Source of the DNA: a virus
Reading direction: 5' to 3' (one strand)
IMG/VR virus record: IMGVR_UViG_3300033183_000491
Location: 126,001-190,000 of that record
Length of the DNA stretch: 64,000 nucleotides
Part shown: positions 56,802-63,828 of the stretch, one piece after another
Layout of the letters: each line of letters starts with the position of its first letter
Numbering within the stretch: the stretch's first letter is position 1
The notes under the pieces: generated by a model
Told to the model about the DNA's origin: nothing
Database searches by the model: none
The model's input: only the letters and a program-made list of their open reading frames with translations
Made by a program: the position numbers and the translations under genes

Positions 56802-58130
56802 TTAAAGTTTTGCTGCAACTATATTTGCAAGATCTGATCTATATCCCTTAGTGAAATTAATATGACCTGTTAAAGATTCTTCTTTTAATTTTTCAACTGT
56901 AAGAGTTAATCCATTCGATAATTTATTAATATAAGGTAAATCAACTTGTTCTATATCACCTAACAAAATTATTTTTGAATTTTTGCCTGTTCTAGTAATT
57001 ACAGTTTTTAATTCATGGACAGTTGCATTTTGAGCTTCGTCAACAATCATTACAGAGTCATTAAAACTTCTTCCTCTGATATGTGATAAAGGTGCTACGT
57101 CAATCTGACCTTTTTCCATCATCATTTCGAAATAAGAAAGATCTCCAAATTGATTTCTAAAGTTATCTACAATTGGTGATAACCAAGGAGACATCTTTTC
57201 ATTTAAGTCTCCGGGCAAGAAGCCAATATCTTTCCCTACTGTCTGAATAGGTCTTGTAAATATGATTCTTTTCTTTGAACCTTTTTCTATAAACTTTAAT
57301 GCAGTCATTAAAGCTAAGTATGTCTTACCACTACCAGGAACGCCTGTTAGAGAAACTAAAGGTATATTTTCATCTAATAAAAGACTTAAAGCAAATATTT
57401 GTTCTTTATTTTTAGGTTCAATACCAGAATTTTTATATAACTCTTTTTTTCCGTCCAAAACAATCAAACGATCATCTTTTCTTATTAGAAGACATGATTG
57501 ATTACTTCCGTTGTTAGATTTAAGAATTAAAAATTCATTTTCAGAAATGTCTATATTATAGTTTTCTTCAACAAGGTCTTCTTTTATCTTCAAATGATTA
57601 CCAGAATAGGCTCTGTTTATAACATCTGGGTCAACTAATAGTTCAACATACCCTTGGAATAAATTGTCTTTCTGCACAAATTCGTAATCTGCATAATAAT
57701 CATCTGCTTCTATTCCTACAGAATCACATTTTACTCTTAGATTAATGTCTTTAGTAATTAAAACAACTTTATTACTTAAATTTTTAAAATAGTTTGCATT
57801 AGAAATTATTTTATTATCATTTTGGTTTTGATCTAATCCTTGTAAACCTGACCAATCACATTCAGCATTTACTGTTATTGATATATCTTTATCTTCAACA
57901 TATATTCCTGAATGTAGGCTTCCTAATTTTCTTAAATCGTCTAGATATCTATTAAAAAATCTAGCATGTTCTCCTAAAATACCCTCTCTTGTTTTAAATT
58001 TATCTAGTTCTTCTAAAACAACTAAAGGTATTACTATATCATTTCCTTTCATATTAAACAAAGAAAATTTGTCATAAAGTAAAACGCTAGTGTCAACAAT
58101 AAAAGTTTTTCTAATATGTTTTTTACTCAT
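56802..58130 (-). CDS. phoH: PIN-PhoH fusion protein (PhoH2-like)
   Basis: 442 residues. An N-terminal PIN-type nuclease domain (about 8-145) has FIVDTSVLL (Asp13), LEELDKFK (Glu40/Glu41) and ITKDINLRVK (Asp128). The PhoH ATPase follows: Walker A TGVPGSGKT at 262-270, GRSFNDSVMIVDEAQN with Walker B at 361-368, and the sensor LLGDIEQVDLP. A conserved IRGRSF loop and the final GYRSDLANIVAAKL are also typical. PIN-PhoH proteins unwind and cut RNA in related systems; phage phoH genes are widespread in marine phages, but their role in infection is not settled. The gene faces away from the plus-strand mini-protein gene; the ribosome site is weak. Confidence 0.93.
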   Translation of the reverse strand: MSKKHIRKTFIVDTSVLLYDKFSLFNMKGNDIVIPLVVLEELDKFKTREGILGEHARFFNRYLDDLRKLGSLHSGIYVEDKDISITVNAECDWSGLQGLDQNQNDNKIISNANYFKNLSNKVVLITKDINLRVKCDSVGIEADDYYADYEFVQKDNLFQGYVELLVDPDVINRAYSGNHLKIKEDLVEENYNIDISENEFLILKSNNGSNQSCLLIRKDDRLIVLDGKKELYKNSGIEPKNKEQIFALSLLLDENIPLVSLTGVPGSGKTYLALMTALKFIEKGSKKRIIFTRPIQTVGKDIGFLPGDLNEKMSPWLSPIVDNFRNQFGDLSYFEMMMEKGQIDVAPLSHIRGRSFNDSVMIVDEAQNATVHELKTVITRTGKNSKIILLGDIEQVDLPYINKLSNGLTLTVEKLKEESLTGHINFTKGYRSDLANIVAAKL

Positions 58131-58202
58131 TATCTAGTAAAATCTTTCTTTTAAATCTATAATAAAATAAATATCAAATTTATTAGAAAGGTTTATTAAA
58201 TA

Positions 58203-58466
58203 ATGAGTAATAATACAGATAGTTTAAATAATGTAACATGCTATAATGCACATAAACTAAAAAACAAAAGCTGTAAAAATAAAAAATGCAGATACTGGCA
58301 TGATCTAAACGATGATGACAATAACTGCATTTTAAACAAGGTAAATTCTGATAAGGATTTTACTTTGCAAGAAATAGGCGATTTATTTGGTATTACTAGA
58401 ATGAGAGTATGTCAAATCGAGAAAGGAATTCTCGATAAAATTAAAAAGAACTTAACTCTTGCCTAG
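58203..58466 (+). CDS. zinc-finger plus sigma region 4-like mini-protein
   Basis: 87 residues on the plus strand. The N-terminal part has four Cys (Cys13, Cys24, Cys29, Cys42) with Trp32-His33 between, consistent with one zinc site. Residues 53-83 read FTLQEIGDLFGITRMRVCQI followed by EKGILDKIKKN, which is the helix-turn-helix of sigma-70 region 4.2 (TLxEIGxxFGxTRxRxxQIE). Region 4.2 binds the -35 box or contacts the polymerase flap. No region 2 is present, so it is not a full sigma factor. With the gp55-like protein, which lacks region 4, it could act as a detached sigma-4 or coactivator, or as an anti-host factor. SD AGAAAGG is 11 bases upstream. Ends overlap the facing histone-like gene by 15 bases. 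Confidence 0.85.
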   Translation: MSNNTDSLNNVTCYNAHKLKNKSCKNKKCRYWHDLNDDDNNCILNKVNSDKDFTLQEIGDLFGITRMRVCQIEKGILDKIKKNLTLA

Positions 58467-58676
58467 AGTAAATTTAACAAAATCTCCAGTGAATCCTTTT
58501 AGGTGTCGGAGGCTTTTTCTAAGTCTAACTCCTGCAGCTTTGTTTCCTTTATTAGCTTTCAAAGAATCTGATTCAATACTTTCTACTAAAAGTTTTAGAT
58601 GATCAAAGTGATCACTAATAGACTCAAGAGTAATTTCTTCTGTTGTAACTTCATTTTCTGTAGTCTCTGTTGACAT
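58452..58676 (-). CDS. histone H1-like (Hc1-type) protein
   Basis: 74 residues. Residues about 20-70 match the Hc1-type histone H1-like pattern of bacteria: HFDHLKLLVESIESDSLKAN then KGNKAAGVRLRKSLRHLK (an amphipathic helix, KGNKAAGVRxRKxL, then a basic helix). In bacteria such proteins condense DNA. The N-terminal tail is acidic (TETTENEVTTEEITLE). In a phage it may compact the phage genome or act on the host nucleoid; both are inference. AAGGAGA lies 6 bases before the ATG. It is convergent with the sigma-4-like gene, with a 15-base overlap of the two 3' ends. Confidence 0.82.
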   Translation of the reverse strand: MSTETTENEVTTEEITLESISDHFDHLKLLVESIESDSLKANKGNKAAGVRLRKSLRHLKGFTGDFVKFTLGKS

Positions 58677-58685
58677 GTTTTCTCC

Positions 58686-58907
58686 TTAAATAATTAGATT
58701 TTCTTTTTTAATTTCAACGTTTTCTTCAGTAGGTCTTACTATCTTGTGGATAGATCTCATCATTTCTGTGTTTTCTAACTCATATGATAGTATCTCAATA
58801 ATTTTAATAATTTCTTTATCATTAACACCAAAATTAACAATTTCAGATGTAATATTTCTACATTTTTCGATTGATTTAATATCTTCAATTTTACTTGCAT
58901 CTAACAT
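58686..58907 (-). CDS. hypothetical helical protein
   Basis: 73 residues, helical, beginning MLDASKIEDIKSIEKCRNIT. The core IIKIIEILSYELENTEMMRS resembles short conserved phage proteins of unknown role. No motif is recognised. Its ATG overlaps the stop of the 155-residue gene (TAATG at 58905-58909), and its end is 9 bases before the histone-like gene, so it belongs to the same transcript. Confidence 0.75.
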   Translation of the reverse strand: MLDASKIEDIKSIEKCRNITSEIVNFGVNDKEIIKIIEILSYELENTEMMRSIHKIVRPTEENVEIKKENLII

Positions 58908-59374
58908 TACAAATACCTTTGTGTAACTTCTTTTTTAAGTTTAAATTTTCCATCATTAAATTCTATGAGATTAATTACTATATTATTATCAATTTCATTT
59001 TTGTTTAATACTAAAATGCCACTTTCACCACTTTCGATCAAATATTCTGTTAATTCCCAGTCTGAAATGTGGCATTGATTTTTTTCTAAAAGACTAACTA
59101 AAGTATCTAAGTTATTAGACAATAAATTAAATTTTATATCTTCTTTTGTGTTTATAAGAGATACTAAACTCTCGTTTCCCCATTTAATTTCACTTTTACA
59201 AACTTCGGTAACAAAGTGAATAATGTTACAATTTTCACACATAACATATTTTTCTTCAACATTGTTATCATTCATTTTAGAAAAAACTGGGAATTTGTGA
59301 TAAACTGGTTTTGTTTTATTTTTAAATAAAGAAAGTGTACATTGACACTCTATAAGATGTTTTATGTAATTCAT
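58907..59374 (-). CDS. conserved phage protein with zinc ribbon
   Basis: 155 residues. It begins MNYIKHLIECQCTLSLFKNK, with Cys10-x-Cys12, then MCENCNIIHFVTEVCKSEIK with Cys46/Cys49, which together can make one zinc site. The pattern (KHxxECxC, HKFxVFS, CxNCxxxHxVTE) occurs in uncharacterised proteins of T4-like marine phages. The C-terminal half (ISDWELTEYLIESGESGILV) is alpha/beta and has no motif. ATGA overlap with the chaperonin-like gene upstream and TAATG with the 73-residue gene downstream place it in a tight operon. Confidence 0.8.
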   Translation of the reverse strand: MNYIKHLIECQCTLSLFKNKTKPVYHKFPVFSKMNDNNVEEKYVMCENCNIIHFVTEVCKSEIKWGNESLVSLINTKEDIKFNLLSNNLDTLVSLLEKNQCHISDWELTEYLIESGESGILVLNKNEIDNNIVINLIEFNDGKFKLKKEVTQRYL

Positions 59375-60576
59375 AAATTTTCTCTTTTATTTTGTATGAC
59401 AATATAACCAATAGAATCTAAAGTATTTTTTAATTTATTTCCTAATATTTTAGTAGACTCTATACATTTTTTAGAATATAAATTTTCTTTGTACTCTTTA
59501 AGACCATAGATAGCTAAATTGTTATAGCAGACGATTAAATATTTGATCTCTGTTAACATTTCTATGTTAGACCTAGGAATTAATATTTCAACTATGTTTG
59601 TGTTAATCCTAGACTTTCTCTTGAACAAATATTCTTTTAAGTCAGAATCATTACAATTATTGATTTTTTTATTTATTTCTTCGTTTAATTCTTTGTTTGG
59701 ATTAAATATTTCAATAGAATCTTGCTTAATCTTTAATAAACCTGAAGATGATTTTTTAACTGAGTCTTTATAAATTCCGTCACCTGACTCTGCATTAATC
59801 ATACTACAACCTAAAACTTTTGACAAGTCTTCTAGTTTAAAAGGATCTTCGTTTTCAAATTTTACAATATATGGTAAAACATATATGTTATTTCTTAAAA
59901 TAATACTTTTAATTGCATTTGAAGCGTTATCTGACAAACCCCTGCAAAAAACTATCAAAGATAAATTGTTATCTTTTGCTTTATCCATTAAAGGAATCAA
60001 TTCAGATTCTCTTTCAATATATGCATCCATTACAGATATTAAAAAAGTTTGAGTTTTAGTTTTATTTTTACTAAAATATATTGAACTAAAATCCTTATGT
60101 ATAGAAATGTCAAACACTGGATTTTTATTTTTTTTAACTGTAATATTGTTATTATCTGAAGGATTGCAGATCAATGTTGCATTTGGTCCAGAAAATTCTA
60201 AAACATTTTTAAGTAACTCAAAACTTCTTTTTGATGTAGTTTGAGAAAAATATTTGTAAACATTTTCTAAATTTTTTTCTACATCTTTAAAACCTTGAAA
60301 TATATTTTCTTTCTTTAAGAACAAACCAACAATATAATTTGAAAGATAATACGATCCTCCAGGATATAATCTTTCTGATTTGATAAAATAGTTTAGTAAA
60401 ATATCACAATATGGAAGATTTTTAAAATCTTTATTTGAAGAAATATATCTAAAGTAGCTGAATTTTGATTTATGAATTCTATTACTAGAAAGAATCCTCA
60501 ACTTGTCATTAGAAAATTTATTATTTAAATTGTTAAGAAAAACAATAGTTTTTATCAAATTTTTATTTTCAATCAT
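59371..60576 (-). CDS. chaperonin (GroEL) apical-domain-like protein
   Basis: 401 residues. Residues about 110-265 align by eye with the apical domain of group I chaperonins: SRSFELLKNVLEF-like segment, FLISVMDAYIERESELIPLM (compare GroEL LLADKKISNIREMLPVLE), DKAKDNNLSLIVFCRGLSDN (compare KAGKPLLIIAEDVEGE), YVLPYIVKFENEDPFKLEDL (compare the APGFGDRRKAMLQDI region) and SKVLGCSMINAESGDG (compare ATLTGGTVISEE). The flanking parts are helical, but the GroEL nucleotide-binding residues (GDGTTT) are not obvious, so ATP use is doubtful. Possibilities are a phage-own chaperonin, a partner of host GroEL, or a scaffold. Certain family assignment needs profile comparison. Confidence 0.7.
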   Translation of the reverse strand: MIENKNLIKTIVFLNNLNNKFSNDKLRILSSNRIHKSKFSYFRYISSNKDFKNLPYCDILLNYFIKSERLYPGGSYYLSNYIVGLFLKKENIFQGFKDVEKNLENVYKYFSQTTSKRSFELLKNVLEFSGPNATLICNPSDNNNITVKKNKNPVFDISIHKDFSSIYFSKNKTKTQTFLISVMDAYIERESELIPLMDKAKDNNLSLIVFCRGLSDNASNAIKSIILRNNIYVLPYIVKFENEDPFKLEDLSKVLGCSMINAESGDGIYKDSVKKSSSGLLKIKQDSIEIFNPNKELNEEINKKINNCNDSDLKEYLFKRKSRINTNIVEILIPRSNIEMLTEIKYLIVCYNNLAIYGLKEYKENLYSKKCIESTKILGNKLKNTLDSIGYIVIQNKRENL

Positions 60577-60596
60577 AGAAATATTATAATATTATA

Positions 60597-61070
60597 TTAT
60601 TTGATGTTTAATAAAGCCCAATCTAAAACTTCACTTAAATAATCAGGTAACTTATTTTTTATAGTCAAAGAATTAGATTCCCAAATAAATCCTTTATGTT
60701 CTTTAAATAAAGTTTTTTCATTCGGCAATATTTTAATATTTTTATTTAAATCAGGAATTCCTTGAATATCTTCAACATCTAGGATGTATTCTCCTATATA
60801 CATAACTAATCCATCACTGAATGTTTTATTTATATTATCTAGACAAACGTAATTTTTATTTATCTTTAATGAAGATTCTTCTTCAGTCTCTCTTATCGCA
60901 CATGAGTATGAGTCTTCATAAGGATCAATTGCTCCTTTTGGAAAATCATACATATCATTATTGTCGATTAACAATAAAAACAATATATCGTTAGGTTTAT
61001 CTAAAATAATATTTTTTCTATTATCAAAATAAATTACAAAACCTGCTCCAGTAATCTCTTTGTTTAACAT
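60597..61070 (-). CDS. NUDIX hydrolase
   Basis: 157 residues. The Nudix box is visible at about 46-68: GAIDPYEDSYSCAIRETEEE followed by SSL, which is G-x5-E-x7-R-E-x-x-E-E, with Ser in place of the usual Gly at the last position. The sequence DFPKGAIDP before it is typical of Ap4A/diadenosine pyrophosphatase and related hydrolases. It may clear nucleotide alarmones, dinucleotide polyphosphates or RNA caps during infection; the substrate cannot be read. It lies 7 bases after the helicase gene. Confidence 0.92.
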   Translation of the reverse strand: MLNKEITGAGFVIYFDNRKNIILDKPNDILFLLLIDNNDMYDFPKGAIDPYEDSYSCAIRETEEESSLKINKNYVCLDNINKTFSDGLVMYIGEYILDVEDIQGIPDLNKNIKILPNEKTLFKEHKGFIWESNSLTIKNKLPDYLSEVLDWALLNIK

Positions 61071-61077
61071 AATTTTC

Positions 61078-62712
61078 TCACGCTATTATATAACTTTCAA
61101 TAAAATTCTTTGGGAGATAGTGTTTATTTTTAGAATAAACTCTTTCCCAGTCTTTATCAAGTATATATGTTATTGCTTCGTCATCTTCAGATCTTATACT
61201 TCTACCGACACTTTGAATAACAGTCCTTATAGTCTGAAGGTCATACCACCATTTCCATTTTTTGATTTTTTTGCCAACAACTTTATCGCCTAAATATGGA
61301 AATGGTATCTTGCATAATATTTGAAATTTTGATAAATCGCCTTTTAAATTAACGCCTTCAGCCATAGAAGGTGATAATAATATAGTAGGTTCTTTTGAGT
61401 TAATATGCCTTTCTAATATTTTATCTCTATTTTCACCAAAAGCAATTAAAATCCTTCTAGACTTTATTTTTTTCTTAAGAAACTCTGCGATTTTTATATT
61501 GTGAGTATGAATTATACCTTTATCTTTAGGGTGATTTTTTATTATTTCTTTTATCATAGAAACCATTACAGGTAAAGTTTTATCAATGTTTTTCATAGAC
61601 ATACTTCCTGATGGTGAATATATTATTGGACTTTTGTTCGGTTCAAAAGGAGATTCTTCTCTAACGAAAACTGTCTTTTCAGTAGGAAGCCCTAACGTTA
61701 GTGAGAAACCTTCGTGAGACAAAATAGTAGCTGACATGAAGATTACATAGTCTGCATATTTCATCAAATAGTCATGAGCATATTCAGCAACTTCAATAGG
61801 TTTAAAAATAAATTTTCTATAACTTCCGTTACTATTGTCTATATCAAAAACCCAATTATCTTTATCATATAAATTAATAAAGTTTAATATTTTTTTCTCG
61901 TGTGAAACGAGCATATCATATCTTTTTGTTATTTTTGTAAACTCTTCTAATTTTTGAGTAGACAATCCAAATTTTTCCATTTGAGAAGATATAAACTTAA
62001 TCTTTTTACTAACTTCAGGATAATAAACATTTTTAATCCAAAGAAAAGTTTGAAACTGTGTCTTTAAACTTTTGTCTATTTTCATTTTCAAGATCTTTTC
62101 TGCAAAATATTCCGAGATTGATATTTCAACAAATCTTGAAAGTTCATTTTCTAAATTATGAGCCTCGTCAACAATTAAGACTCTTTTGTTAGGGATTTTT
62201 TGACTATAAGATTTTTCTGTTAAAAAATAACTAAAGTTTGTTATTCCTAGATTCTTTTCCATAAAATCTTTTTTTTGCTTTTTATAACAACAGTCATATC
62301 CACAACTATTAAACTTTTTAGGTATACTTTTAGATCTTAATCCTGTCTGGATTTCTTTACAAGAAGTATTTCTATCGACATTACATTTATAATTTGTCGA
62401 AGAATATAAAGAAACTAAACCTGTAGATTTTGAAAAATCGTCTTCATATTGTTTTTGGAGTATTTTCTGAGTAGTTAAAAAATAAGCACCGTTTTCATAT
62501 TCTTTTTCATATTCAGAATTATTTATTAATGATTGCGCAATTGTTAATCCAATTGCAGATTTACCTACGCCTGTCCCACAATCAACTATTGCATATTTTT
62601 TTCCATTTTTAAAATCTTCTAAGACTTTATTGATTACATTAGTTTGCTGTTGTCTAGGCTCTTTATAAGGAAAATATTTTTTCCAATCATTTATATTAAT
62701 AGAATTATTCAA
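61078..62712 (-). CDS. DinG/XPD-type superfamily 2 helicase with Fe-S cysteines
   Basis: 544 residues. Walker A DCGTGVGKS at 44-52; four or five cysteines at 110, 118, 137 and 141/142 between motifs I and II, the place of the [4Fe-4S] cluster of DinG/XPD; DEAH box IVDEAHNLENELSRF at 180-194; and motif VI QSVGRSIRSEDD at 500-511, with the two arginines used in ATP hydrolysis. A 5'-3' DNA helicase of this class unwinds D-loops, R-loops or flaps; in a phage it would help recombination-dependent replication. Start is TTG at 62712-62710, with TAGGAAT 6 bases upstream. The helicase is read just after the 151-residue gene. Confidence 0.92.
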   Translation of the reverse strand: MNNSININDWKKYFPYKEPRQQQTNVINKVLEDFKNGKKYAIVDCGTGVGKSAIGLTIAQSLINNSEYEKEYENGAYFLTTQKILQKQYEDDFSKSTGLVSLYSSTNYKCNVDRNTSCKEIQTGLRSKSIPKKFNSCGYDCCYKKQKKDFMEKNLGITNFSYFLTEKSYSQKIPNKRVLIVDEAHNLENELSRFVEISISEYFAEKILKMKIDKSLKTQFQTFLWIKNVYYPEVSKKIKFISSQMEKFGLSTQKLEEFTKITKRYDMLVSHEKKILNFINLYDKDNWVFDIDNSNGSYRKFIFKPIEVAEYAHDYLMKYADYVIFMSATILSHEGFSLTLGLPTEKTVFVREESPFEPNKSPIIYSPSGSMSMKNIDKTLPVMVSMIKEIIKNHPKDKGIIHTHNIKIAEFLKKKIKSRRILIAFGENRDKILERHINSKEPTILLSPSMAEGVNLKGDLSKFQILCKIPFPYLGDKVVGKKIKKWKWWYDLQTIRTVIQSVGRSIRSEDDEAITYILDKDWERVYSKNKHYLPKNFIESYIIA

Positions 62713-62784
62713 TTATATTCCTATACTTTATACTTATATATTAAAACATTTTACATAACAAATTATAGGAAATTAATATTAAAT

Positions 62785-63240
62785 TTACATATTTTTAGTC
62801 AAAATTTGATTTATTATTATTCGACCATGTTCGGGAGAATCACAATATATTGTTTCTGTAGTATTATTATCAAAATATAAAGTAACAATGTCAGATCCAG
62901 AAGATGTACACGTTCCTATTTCAGTATTAACAATATCATTAAAAGATAATACTTCAGATGGAGTTATGACTCCTGAGTTATCTCCTGATAGTTTGCTTGT
63001 TTTAGCAGTCTGTAAGTTTCTTCCTAAATTAGACTCTGATAATAGTAGATCTTGATATAAATTAATAGATATTTCTTTAATATGTTTTTCTCTAAAGTAT
63101 CTCTTATTTGAATTATAATATAAGTTCTCGACTATATTTTTTACATCTTTATATGAAGAATTTTTGTCCAAATTATTTTTTAAATAATTTGATTCTGATA
63201 TTGACAAATGTATCTTGCAGTTGTTATACTCTAAAAACAT
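62785..63240 (-). CDS. hypothetical protein
   Basis: 151 residues starting MFLEYNNCKIHLSISESNYL. Mixed alpha/beta, Asn/Ser/Tyr-rich, with an N-terminal half rich in Lys/Tyr and a C-terminal half of short strands (GTCTSSGSDIVTLYFDNNTT, then ETIYCDSPEHGRIIINQIL). No motif or membrane segment. Its start overlaps the stop of the membrane protein gene (TAATG) and it is followed by a 72-base gap that could hold a promoter for the helicase, but no clear box is seen there. Confidence 0.75.
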   Translation of the reverse strand: MFLEYNNCKIHLSISESNYLKNNLDKNSSYKDVKNIVENLYYNSNKRYFREKHIKEISINLYQDLLLSESNLGRNLQTAKTSKLSGDNSGVITPSEVLSFNDIVNTEIGTCTSSGSDIVTLYFDNNTTETIYCDSPEHGRIIINQILTKNM

Positions 63241-63503
63241 TATAATTTCTCTTCTTTATTATCATCTTTATCGAAAATATCTACAGCAGCATTAATATAT
63301 TTATCTAACGCAGCTTGACCAAGAATATATCCTATTTGAATAATACCACTAGTTATAACAACTGTTAATAAAAATGTAAGTTCTTCGGGATCTAGTTTAC
63401 TTTGGAGATGCATTAGCATATATAAAATAATTGCTTTCCAACCTAAATCAGCTATAATATATGCAATAAACTTTTTACTTTTTAAAGGAGTTTTATCTAA
63501 CAT
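63240..63503 (-). CDS. small two-pass membrane protein, possible holin
   Basis: 87 residues with two hydrophobic segments, about 12-33 (FIAYIIADLGWKAIILYMLM) and 43-66 (TFLLTVVITSGIIQIGYILG), a short charged loop between (HLQSKLDPEE) and an acidic/basic tail (DIFDKDDNKEEKL). Two close membrane spans and small size are those of class II holins, but no endolysin gene is seen nearby, and the call rests on topology only. A TATAAATA box lies 25 bases before its ATG. Confidence 0.75.
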   Translation of the reverse strand: MLDKTPLKSKKFIAYIIADLGWKAIILYMLMHLQSKLDPEELTFLLTVVITSGIIQIGYILGQAALDKYINAAVDIFDKDDNKEEKL

Positions 63504-63527
63504 AGGAATATTTCTTTCTTTATCTTG

Positions 63528-63539
63528 TATTTATAAATA
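63528..63539. promoter_or_regulatory. bidirectional late promoter, palindrome TATTTATAAATA
   Basis: TATTTATAAATA contains TATAAATA on the plus strand (63532-63539) and on the minus strand (63528-63535). It lies in the 68-base gap between the divergent genes at 63503 (minus) and 63572 (plus), the only space in which either promoter can sit. It may drive both, with mutual exclusion because the boxes overlap. Confidence 0.65.
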
Positions 63540-63571
63540 TTTATTACATATAGGATAATTAGCGTGATAAA

Positions 63572-63826
63572 ATGAAAACTAAAATACCAAAACTTTTCTT
63601 TGATAGTGATGAAACAATCGAATTTTCTCCTGAAGACATTGATTGGAATGATGAGACAGTCTGTATTCTCTGTATGAGAAAAGTTTGTATTTGTACGATT
63701 CAAAAATGTCCGTGTGGAATATCTTCTGATCAATGTAATTGGCCAAGTGATTTTTGCCCTTGTCAAAAATGTGACAATTTGCTTATAAATTGTCAATGTA
63801 AAATTTATATTAAGAAAGAAGATTAA
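63572..63826 (+). CDS. cysteine-rich protein (12 Cys in 84 residues)
   Basis: 84 residues. Cys at 31, 34, 39, 41, 46, 48, 55, 62, 64, 67, 74 and 76 form several CxC and CxxC pairs (CILCMRKVCICTIQKCPC, FCPCQKC, NCQC). That is enough for three zinc sites or several metal/thiolate sites, as in metallothionein-like or multi-zinc proteins. The N-terminal 28 residues are acidic and Phe-rich, so it is not a simple metallothionein. No family is recognised. It lies 2 bases before the cyclase start, so they are co-translated; the neighbour suggests a partner or regulator of the cyclase, by position only. Confidence 0.75.
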   Translation: MKTKIPKLFFDSDETIEFSPEDIDWNDETVCILCMRKVCICTIQKCPCGISSDQCNWPSDFCPCQKCDNLLINCQCKIYIKKED

Positions 63827-63828
63827 TA

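Noticed and set aside
58140-58194. Weak hairpin (10 bp with one G-U pair) with the AGAAAGG of the sigma-4-like gene in its right arm
   Set aside because: The loop is 35 bases, the left arm overlaps the space where the gene's own promoter would have to lie, and a TATAAT-like box at 58158-58163 has no -35 partner; too weak beside the perfect stem at 41012.
63497-63796. Minus-strand frame of 99 codons opposite the Cys-rich gene
   Set aside because: It overlaps the Cys-rich plus-strand gene over most of its length and has no ribosome site; the plus-strand protein has clear CxxC structure and lies in an operon with the cyclase start.
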